Assembly: GCF_014202315.1 (NCBI RefSeq)
Contig: NZ_JACHGN010000008.1
Span: 401,146-465,145 of the forward strand
Length of the DNA stretch: 64,000 nucleotides
Reading direction: 5' to 3'
Source of the DNA: Thermocatellispora tengchongensis
GTDB lineage: Bacteria; Actinomycetota; Actinomycetes; Streptosporangiales; Streptosporangiaceae
The position numbers were made by a program, and so were the translations under genes. Shown here in pieces: positions 58,201 to 64,000 of the stretch. Within the stretch, counting starts at the first letter, position 1. Every line of letters begins with the position of its first letter. The notes beneath the pieces are model-generated. The model had not been told where the DNA came from, made no database searches, and saw only the letters and a program-made list of their open reading frames with translations.

Positions 58201-61200
58201 TGGACTGGGCGGGCTCCGGGCTGCGGCTGCTGACCGAGCCCGTGCCGTGGCCGGCGAACGGGCGGCCACGCCGGGCCGGGATCTCCGGGTTCGGGATCAG
58301 CGGCACCAACGCCCACGTCATCATCGAGGAAGCGCCCGAACCCGTTGAGACGCCGGCCGCGGACGAGCCCCGGCCGGCCGTGCTCACGACGACGCCCGCG
58401 TGGCCGGTGTCCGCCCGCACCGCCGGCGCCCTGGCCGCCCAGGCCGAACGGCTGGCCGACTTCGTGAGCGCCCGCCCGGCCCTGGACCCGGCGGATGTCG
58501 GCTGGTCGCTGGCGACCGGCCGGTCGGCGTTCGAGCACCGGGCCGTGATCGTCGGCGCCGATCGGGACGAACTGCTGTCGGGGCTGACCGCGGTGGCGGC
58601 GGGCGAGACCGCGAACACCGTGATCAGCGGGGTGGCCCCGGCGGGGCCGCCGCGGGTCGGGTTCGTGTTCGCCGGTCAGGGCGCTCAGCGGGCCGGAATG
58701 GGCCGCGAGCTGTACGCCGCCTCGGAGGTGTTCGCGGCGGCCTTCGACCAGGTGTGCGCGCTGCTGGAGCCGGAGGTCGGGCTGCCGGTCCGTGAGGTCG
58801 TCCTCGGCGAGGAGGACGACGAACGGGCGGATCAGACCGGGTACGCGCAGGCCGGTCTGTTCGCGGTGGAAGTGGCGCTGGTCGCGGTGCTGCGGGCGGC
58901 CGGCGTGGTCCCGGAGGCGGTGGCCGGTCATTCGGTGGGGGAGATCGCGGCGGCGTACGCGTCGGGCGTCCTCACCCTGGAGGACGCCTGCCGGCTGGTC
59001 GGAACGCGGGCGCGGCTGATGCAGGCCCTGCCCGAGGGCGGCGCGATGGCGGCGGTGGCGGCGACCGAGGCCGAGATGCTCGTGACGCTGGAGGACCGGC
59101 CGGGCGTCTCGGTGGCCGCCGTGAACGGCCCGTCCTCGGTGGTGATCTCCGGTGACGACACCGCCGTAGACGCGGTCGTCGAGATCTGGCGGGAGCGGGG
59201 CCGGCGGGTGCGCCGGCTGCGGGTGAGCCACGCCTTCCATTCGGCCCGCATGGACCCGGTGCTGGACGAGCTCGGCCGGGCGGCGGCCGGCCTGGAGCAC
59301 ATGGCGCCCGCCCTGACCTGGGTGGGGACGCTGAGCGGTGACGTCGTCACGGTCCCGGACGCGGGCTACTGGGTGCGGCAGGCGCGTGAGCCGGTCCGGT
59401 TCGCCGACGCCGTCACCACCATGGCCGGCCGGGGGATATCGGTCTTCATCGAGATCGGCCCGGACGCGACGCTGTCGGGGATGGGGCTCGCCGTCCTCGC
59501 CGCCGCCGCGGACGACGCCGAGCAGGCCGGCCGGGCCGGTGCCGGGTTCATCCCGCTGCTGCGCGGGCAGGCTCCGGCTCCGGAGTCCCTGCTCGGCGCG
59601 CTGGCCCGCGCGTACGTTCACGGCGTCGGCGTGGACTGGGCCGCCGTCCTGCCGGCCGGGCGGCTGGTCGAGCTGCCGACGTACGCCTTCCAGCATCAGA
59701 ACTTCTGGCCGGGCGGCCCGCAGCGGATGCGCCCCGGCACGGTCGCCACCGGTGGCGGCGGCTCGGCGGCCGAGGCCCGGTTCTGGGCCGCGGTCGAGAA
59801 CGGCGACCTGGCCGCTCTGGCCGGCGTCCTGGACGTGGACGACGACGAACCGCTCGGCGCGGTGCTGCCCGGCCTGACGTCATGGCGGCGGCGCGAGCGG
59901 GAGGAGTCGGTCACGGCCGGCTGGCGGTACCGGACGTCGTGGGCGCCGGTGCACGACCCGTCGCCGGCCCGGCCGGTGGGGACCTGGCTGGTGGTCGGTG
60001 CCGGTGAGGAACCGGCGCAGGAGTGTGTCCGGGCGCTGACGGCCCGGGGCGCGCAGGCGGTGCTCGTCGAGCTGAGTCGCCACGATGTGGACCGTGAGTC
60101 GATAGCGGCCCGGATCGGCGAGGTTCTGGCCTCGGTCGATGGCGTGCCTGTCGGGGTCGTGTCGCTGCTGGCGCTGCGTGAGGGGGCGCTGCCCGGCTTC
60201 GACGTGGTGCCGGCCGGGGTCGCGGCCACGCTGGGCTTGGTTCAGGCGCTGGGTGACGCCGGGCTGACCGCGCCGTTGTGGGTGCTGACCCGGGGAGCGG
60301 TGGCCGCCGCGCCGGGTGAGGTGGTGGCGGCTCCGGTCCAGGCGCAGGTCTGGGGTCTGGGGCAGGTGGTCGCTCTGGAGCACCCGGACCGGTGGGGTGG
60401 GCTGATCGACCTGCCTCCGGTCTGGGATGAGCGGACCGGTGCCCGGTTCGCGGCGGTGCTGGCGGGCTGTGACGAGGATCAGGTGGCGATCCGGGATGTG
60501 GGAGTCCTGGGCCGTCGTCTGGTCCGGGCCGATTCCGCTCCCGGCGTCGGGCCGGGGTGGGTGGCGCGGGGGACGGCGCTGGTGACCGGTGGTACCGGTG
60601 CGATCGGTGCGCGGGTGGCACGCTGGCTGGCCGCGCGTGGGGCCGAGCGGGTCGTGCTGTCGAGTCGTTCGGGCGCGGGTGCGGTGGGTGTGGCGGGGCT
60701 GGCGGCGGAGCTGGCCGAGGCCGGGGCCGGGGTCGTGGTGGTCGCGGCCGATGTCGCCGACCGGGCGGAGGTCGCGGGGCTGCTGGAGGCGGTGGCGGCG
60801 GGTGGGCCGCCGTTGCGGGCGGTGGTTCACACGGCCGGGGTGCTGGATGACGGGGTCGTGGATCGGTTGGACGTCTCGCGGCTGGCCACGGTGCTGGGGC
60901 CGAAGGCGGGCGGGGCTGCGGTGCTGGATGAGCTGACCGCGGGTCTGGATCTGGACGCGTTCGTGTTGTTCTCGTCCTCGGCCGGGACGTTCGGCGGCGG
61001 TGGGCAGGGCAATTACGCGGCGGCGAACGCGTACCTGGACGCGCTGGCGCGGAACCGGCGCGGCCGGGGCCTCGCCGGCACCGCGCTGGCCTGGGGGCCC
61101 TGGGCCGGCGGCGGGATGGCGCAGTCCGGCGAAGCGGCCCGGCAGCGGCTCGACCGGGGCCTGCTGCGGGCGATGGACCCGGACCTGGCCCTCCAGGTCC

Positions 61201-64000
61201 TGGGGCAGGCGCTGGACGACGCCGGTCCGGACGGCGTGCTGACCGTGATGGACGTGGACTGGACGCGGGCGGCGTCCCGGATGGGCGACCTGGGTCAGGT
61301 TCCGCTCGTGCGCGACCTGCCCGAGGTCCGCGCCCTCCCGGCCACCGGCGCACCCGGCCAGGACGGGACCGGCACCGATCTGGCCCGGCAGTTGGCCGGG
61401 CTGAGCCGGGCGGGCCAGGAGCAGAGGCTCACCGACCTGGTCCGCGCCGAGGCGGCGTCGGTGCTCGGCCACTCCTCCGCTGCGGCGATCGACGCCGACC
61501 GGGCGTTCAGCGATGTCGGATTCGATTCCCTGACCGCTGTGGAACTGCGCAACCGGCTGACCGGCCGCAGCGGCCTGCGCTTGCCCGCGACGCTGGTGTT
61601 CGACTACCCGACCCCTCGGGCCCTGGCCGAGCACCTGCGGGCGGAACTGCTCGGCGACGCCGACGCCCCGGACCGGGCGCGCGGTCCTGTCGCGGTGGAC
61701 GGCGACCCGATCGCGATCGTCGCCATGGCCTGCCGCTTCCCCGGCGGTGTGCGCACCCCCGAACAGTTCTGGGACCTGCTGGCCACCAGCACCGACGCGA
61801 TCTCCGCCTTCCCGGTGGACCGCGGCTGGGATCTTGACAGTCTGTTCGACCCCGATCCCGAACGGGCGGGCACCTCGCACGCCCGCGCCGGCGGGTTCAT
61901 CCACGACGCGGGCGACTTCGACCCCGGCTTCTTCGGGATCAACCCCCGCGAGGCGCTGGCGATGGACCCGCAACAGCGCATTCTGCTGGAGATCTCGTGG
62001 GAGGCGCTGGAACGGGCCGGCATCGAACCGCGCTCGCTGCGGGGCAGTGACACCGGAGTGTTCGCCGGAGCGGGATTCTCCGGCTACGGCGTCGGCGCCG
62101 TGGACAGCGGCCTGGAGGGCTACCAGCTCACCGGGATGGCCGCCAGCGTCATCTCCGGCCGGGTCTCCTACACGCTGGGCCTGGAAGGGCCCGCGGTGAC
62201 GGTGGACACGGCGTGTTCGTCGTCGCTGGTGGCCCTGCACATGGCCGCTCAGTCGCTGCGCTCGGGCGAGTGCTCCCTGGCCCTGGCCGGCGGGGTGACC
62301 GTGATGGCGGTTCCGACCGGCTTCTCCGAGTTCTCCCGGCAGCAGGGCCTGGCCTCGGACGGCCGGTGCAAGGCGTTCGGCGCCGGCGCGGACGGGACCG
62401 GCTGGGCCGAGGGCGCCGGAATGCTCCTCCTGGAGCGCCTTTCCGATGCCCAGCGCAACGGGCACCGGGTGCTGGCCGTGCTGCGCGGCAGTGCGGTGAA
62501 TCAGGATGGCGCGTCGAACGGTCTGACGGCGCCGAACGGTCCGTCGCAGCAGCGGGTGATCCGGGCGGCGCTGGCGAGCGCCCGGTTGTCGGCGGCGGAC
62601 GTCGATGCGGTGGAGGCGCACGGCACCGGGACGACGCTCGGTGACCCGATCGAGGCGCAGGCCCTGCTGGCGACCTACGGGCAGGACCGGCCCGAGGACC
62701 GTCCGGTGTGGCTGGGGTCGGTGAAGTCGAACATCGGCCACACCCAGTCGGCCGCCGGCGTGGCCGGGGTCATCAAGATGGTCCTGGCGCTCCAGAACGG
62801 TCTGCTGCCGCCCACGTTGCACGCCGATGAGCCGTCCCCGCACATCGACTGGTCCGCTGGGCGGATTCGGCTGCTGAACGAGGCGGTGCCGTGGCCGGCC
62901 GCCGACCGCCCCCGGCGGGCCGGAGTGTCGTCGTTCGGAATGAGCGGCACCAACGCCCACCTCATCCTCGAAGAGGCCCCCGCCGCCGAGCCGGACACTC
63001 TGGCGGACGTACCCGCGGACACCACTCCGCCGGTGCTGACCGAGGCTCCGGCCTGGCTGGTCTCGGGGCGGAGCCGGGAGGCGCTGCGGGCCCAGGCCGC
63101 CCGGCTGGCCGCGCATCTGGACGCCGCTGCCGATGTGAACCCGCTGGATGTGAGCTGGTCGCTGGCGACCACCCGCTCGACCTTTGAGCATCGGGCGGTG
63201 GTGCTCGGCGCGGGCCGGGAGGGGTTCCTGACGGGGCTGTCGGCGTTGGCGGCGGGGGAGTCGTCGGCCGGTGTGGTGAGTGGTGTGGCCGGTGCGGTGA
63301 GTCCGGTCGTGTTCGTGTTCCCCGGTCAGGGGTCGCAGTGGGTGGGGATGGGCCGGGAGCTGGCGGAGTCGTCGCCGGTGTTCGCGGCCCGGCTGGCCGA
63401 ATGCGGACGGGCGCTCTCCCACTACGTGGACTGGTCGCTGGACGACGTCCTGACCGGCGCCGAGGGAGCGCCGAGCCTGGACCGGGTCGACGTGGTGCAG
63501 CCGGCGCTTTGGGCGATCATGGTGTCGCTGGCGGCGGTCTGGCAGGCCGCCGGAGTGAACCCGGACGCGGTGGCCGGGCATTCGCAGGGCGAGATCGCGG
63601 CGGCGGTCGTGGCCGGAATCCTGTCCCTGGAGGACGCCGCCAAGGTCGTGGCGTTGCGCAGCCGGGCGCTGACCGCGTTGTCGGGCCGGGGCGGGATGCT
63701 CTCGATCGGCGAGCCGGTCCACGTCATCACCGAGCGGATCGGAGATTGGGACGGCCGGGTGTCGGTGGCGGCGATCAACGGACCCGAGGCCACCGTCGTC
63801 TCCGGAGATGTCGCCGCACTGGAAGAGATCGCCGCGGAGTGTGACCGCGCTGGGGTGCGGACGCGTCTGCTGCCGGTCGATTACGCCTCCCATGGGCCGC
63901 AGGTGGAGGCCCTGCGGGAGGAGATCCTGGCCGCTTTGGACGGGATCAGCCCGCAGAACGGATCGGTGCCGCTGGTGTCGGCCCTGACCGGCGAGGTTCT
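52248..64000 (+). CDS. Type I modular polyketide synthase, at least three modules (3' end outside window)
   Basis: GTG start (VSDDDKLRYFLRRVTANLHE, docking coiled coil) 39 bp after the first PKS; open to the last base, 3917+ aa. Module 4 (52347-56990): KS Cys205; AT Ser679 (GHSQGE) with FVAH at 783-786; KR TGGTGAIGG (1222), VDN, Tyr1365; ACP Ser1541. Module 5 (57039-61670): KS with unusual GMAGRYPGG start and Cys1775; AT Ser2229 with HAFH at 2328 (malonyl); KR TGGTGAIGA (2780), LDD 2866-2868 (B-type), Tyr2923; ACP Ser3094. Module 6 (from 61701): KS Cys3323; AT Ser3779 (GHSQGE) with YASH at 3879-3882 (methylmalonyl); cut by the window edge. No DH or ER in the complete modules. It works after the first PKS through matched docking ends. 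Confidence 0.95.
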   Translation, partial: MSDDDKLRYFLRRVTANLHETRQRLGEMEAAAHEPIAIVGMGCRFPGGVRSPQDLWELLTGGVDAIGGFPQDRGWDLEELLGTGPGSAGTSHVRAGGFVDGAGEFDPGFFGISPREAVAMDPQQRMLLEVAWEALERAAIDPLSLRGSATGVFAGASASGYGWGLGAQTELEGHLVTGTASSVLSGRIAYTLGLEGPAVTVDTACSSALVALHLASRALRARECSMALVGGVFVASTPVMFTDFSAQLGLAPDGRCKAFGDGADGMGVAEGAGVIVVERLSDAQRNGHRILAVVRGSAMNQDGASNGLTAPNGPSQQRVIRAALADARLSPADIDAVEAHGTGTALGDPIEAQALLATYGQERPEDRPLLLGSIKSNIGHPQQAAGMAGVIKMVLALQHGLLPRTLHADRPSPHIDWSAGHVRLLTEATPWEPGERPRRAGVSGFGMSGTNVHVILSEAPAAEAPGAQPDADAAVSGENAETGVPAEPAEPAPALLPGGPPVWLVSSRSEAGLAAQARRLAAFAADRPDHDPADVAWSLATTRSAFEYRAAVLGTDQGELAAGLNALTAGERNPGVVSGVVSRVGKKVFVFPGQGTQWAGMGREMLTASPVFAARLRECARALEPHVDWVLEDVLLGRDGAPGLDRADVVQPVLWAVMVSLAAMWEAAGVRPDAVAGHSQGEIAAACVAGILSLEDAARVVAVRGRELSRLAASAGMISVVMPVASVEELLASKEEWADRLSVAAVNGPATTVVSGDLDALAEFERLLSARRVLRWRIPQMDFVAHSPRVEELAGGLARDLAAIAPRTGRIPLYSTVTGRRLDGPELDAAYWYSNVRERVRFQDAVEALAKDGYRTFVEVSPHPVLTAAIEETLEEAGIPDVPLVTGTLDREDAGARRFLAALARVHVRGVPVEWTAVLPAGRVVELPTYAFARRQYWLSPAAPDLAPVPGEARSATEARFWAAVENSDLRELSGLLAVERHPLDEVLPALTAWRKRERERSAIESWRYRVSWAPIADPAPGRLSGTWLLVTGPGQDLTERFRQILAGHGAHVVPVTVGEPDRHAVAAALPSTPVAGVVSLLALDETPHARFPDVAAGVAATLALVQGLGDAGIDAPLWVLTRGAVAPAPADVLTAPVQAQVWALGRVAGFEHRDRWGGLVDLPEPLDERAADRLCAVLTGTLGEDQTAVRPGGILGRRLVPAALPRDAGERWRPRGSVLITGGTGAIGGHVARWLAARGAGRVVLTSRSGAGAAGAAALAAEVAANGTTVSVVTGDVSRRDDVTGLLHWITATGPRLSSVMHTAGVVDNGILDRLDPARLASVLAAKATSAALLDELTADLDLDAFVLFSSAAATFGGGGQGNYAAANAYLDALAENRRGRGLTALSVAWGPWAGGGVAQASEATIARLSRNRWEVLMDPALAVQALAEAIDGDDTALVVMDVDWSQMAGAPGMADLHTVPFVRDLPQIGRLPRTAGAGPVGDGVRADGEPARRLSRLPRAEQDRLLIDLIRAEAAAVLNYASPDAVDAARAFSDLGFDSLTAVELRNQLSAATGLRLSPTLLFDHPTPLVLAAHLRTELLGDLPALPAAATAAPVDDEPIAIVGMAGRYPGGVTGPDSLWEMLASGRDGITGVPLNRGWDLDHLFDPDPDHPGTAYVQAGGFLHDAGRFDPGFFGISPREALAMDPQQRLLLETSWEALERAGIDPRSLRGSATGVFAGGYASGYALGLQLAPEGSAGLEGHMVTGNAGSIISGRVSYTLGLEGPSLTVDTACSSSLVAVHLATQALRSGECRLALAGGVTIMATPAELVGFSKQRGLAQDGRCKSFSADADGMGMAEGAGIIVLERLSDARANGHPVLAVIRGTAVNQDGASNGLTAPNGPSQQRVIRAALANAGLRPADVDAVEAHGTGTVLGDPIEAQALAATYGRDRDPERPLWLGSVKSNIGHAQAAAGVAGVMKMVLALRHQRLPRTLHSHEPSPHVDWAGSGLRLLTEPVPWPANGRPRRAGISGFGISGTNAHVIIEEAPEPVETPAADEPRPAVLTTTPAWPVSARTAGALAAQAERLADFVSARPALDPADVGWSLATGRSAFEHRAVIVGADRDELLSGLTAVAAGETANTVISGVAPAGPPRVGFVFAGQGAQRAGMGRELYAASEVFAAAFDQVCALLEPEVGLPVREVVLGEEDDERADQTGYAQAGLFAVEVALVAVLRAAGVVPEAVAGHSVGEIAAAYASGVLTLEDACRLVGTRARLMQALPEGGAMAAVAATEAEMLVTLEDRPGVSVAAVNGPSSVVISGDDTAVDAVVEIWRERGRRVRRLRVSHAFHSARMDPVLDELGRAAAGLEHMAPALTWVGTLSGDVVTVPDAGYWVRQAREPVRFADAVTTMAGRGISVFIEIGPDATLSGMGLAVLAAAADDAEQAGRAGAGFIPLLRGQAPAPESLLGALARAYVHGVGVDWAAVLPAGRLVELPTYAFQHQNFWPGGPQRMRPGTVATGGGGSAAEARFWAAVENGDLAALAGVLDVDDDEPLGAVLPGLTSWRRREREESVTAGWRYRTSWAPVHDPSPARPVGTWLVVGAGEEPAQECVRALTARGAQAVLVELSRHDVDRESIAARIGEVLASVDGVPVGVVSLLALREGALPGFDVVPAGVAATLGLVQALGDAGLTAPLWVLTRGAVAAAPGEVVAAPVQAQVWGLGQVVALEHPDRWGGLIDLPPVWDERTGARFAAVLAGCDEDQVAIRDVGVLGRRLVRADSAPGVGPGWVARGTALVTGGTGAIGARVARWLAARGAERVVLSSRSGAGAVGVAGLAAELAEAGAGVVVVAADVADRAEVAGLLEAVAAGGPPLRAVVHTAGVLDDGVVDRLDVSRLATVLGPKAGGAAVLDELTAGLDLDAFVLFSSSAGTFGGGGQGNYAAANAYLDALARNRRGRGLAGTALAWGPWAGGGMAQSGEAARQRLDRGLLRAMDPDLALQVLGQALDDAGPDGVLTVMDVDWTRAASRMGDLGQVPLVRDLPEVRALPATGAPGQDGTGTDLARQLAGLSRAGQEQRLTDLVRAEAASVLGHSSAAAIDADRAFSDVGFDSLTAVELRNRLTGRSGLRLPATLVFDYPTPRALAEHLRAELLGDADAPDRARGPVAVDGDPIAIVAMACRFPGGVRTPEQFWDLLATSTDAISAFPVDRGWDLDSLFDPDPERAGTSHARAGGFIHDAGDFDPGFFGINPREALAMDPQQRILLEISWEALERAGIEPRSLRGSDTGVFAGAGFSGYGVGAVDSGLEGYQLTGMAASVISGRVSYTLGLEGPAVTVDTACSSSLVALHMAAQSLRSGECSLALAGGVTVMAVPTGFSEFSRQQGLASDGRCKAFGAGADGTGWAEGAGMLLLERLSDAQRNGHRVLAVLRGSAVNQDGASNGLTAPNGPSQQRVIRAALASARLSAADVDAVEAHGTGTTLGDPIEAQALLATYGQDRPEDRPVWLGSVKSNIGHTQSAAGVAGVIKMVLALQNGLLPPTLHADEPSPHIDWSAGRIRLLNEAVPWPAADRPRRAGVSSFGMSGTNAHLILEEAPAAEPDTLADVPADTTPPVLTEAPAWLVSGRSREALRAQAARLAAHLDAAADVNPLDVSWSLATTRSTFEHRAVVLGAGREGFLTGLSALAAGESSAGVVSGVAGAVSPVVFVFPGQGSQWVGMGRELAESSPVFAARLAECGRALSHYVDWSLDDVLTGAEGAPSLDRVDVVQPALWAIMVSLAAVWQAAGVNPDAVAGHSQGEIAAAVVAGILSLEDAAKVVALRSRALTALSGRGGMLSIGEPVHVITERIGDWDGRVSVAAINGPEATVVSGDVAALEEIAAECDRAGVRTRLLPVDYASHGPQVEALREEILAALDGISPQNGSVPLVSALTGEV

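Overview
The window is very GC-rich DNA (roughly 70% G+C by eye) with strong third-position G/C bias, GTG/TTG starts, 1-4 bp stop/start overlaps, F420-type and SARP-type genes and giant modular polyketide synthases. It comes from a filamentous actinomycete; Streptosporangiales-like is my guess, but no rRNA or tRNA is present to settle it. No CRISPR array was seen.

Layout. 0-13.5 kb is housekeeping and accessory material: the end of a superfamily 1 helicase, a secreted alpha/beta hydrolase pair, a YtrA-like GntR operon with two membrane proteases, a MerR/GyrI pair with a textbook long-spacer promoter, and an RpiR regulator. Then comes a decayed stretch (8.9-11.9 kb) with a gutted gamma-glutamyltranspeptidase, a broken TPR gene, an IS701-type transposase remnant and a Trypco2-like fragment, with an intact RidA-family gene inside it. 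An F420 oxidoreductase, an FCD-type GntR regulator and a PEBP protein follow.

14.8-27.3 kb is a co-directional ribosomal-peptide (RiPP) locus that I consider the most interesting part. It has an ATP-grasp enzyme, a SARP regulator, a 70-aa 'aroma-sacti'-type small protein, a class III cyclase-AAA-TPR protein, a cytosolic subtilase, a GAF protein, a 42-aa precursor candidate ending GCIINNSNQL, a radical SAM maturase, a DUF6895-like protein, an MFS exporter and a LuxR-type regulator. A 26-bp tandem repeat inside it carries four successive ribosome-binding-site/start units.

27.6-35.7 kb is a plant-polysaccharide island: a secreted PL1 pectate lyase with a fourfold repeated signal-peptide cleavage region, and a LacI-controlled sugar ABC transporter (binding protein plus two permeases, no ATPase) with a GH39 beta-xylosidase. 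CGAAA-N3-TTTCG operators sit in the divergent promoter. A relic of a CBM4_9 module and a frameshifted membrane protein follow.

37.9 kb to the end holds two type I PKS genes with six KS-AT-KR-ACP modules, the sixth cut by the window edge. They have no dehydratase, enoylreductase, thioesterase or loading module. One ketoreductase has lost its catalytic Tyr, and two AT domains carry the non-standard motif FVAH. A 0.9-kb non-coding region upstream of the first PKS contains three inverted repeats, probably operators for this cluster.
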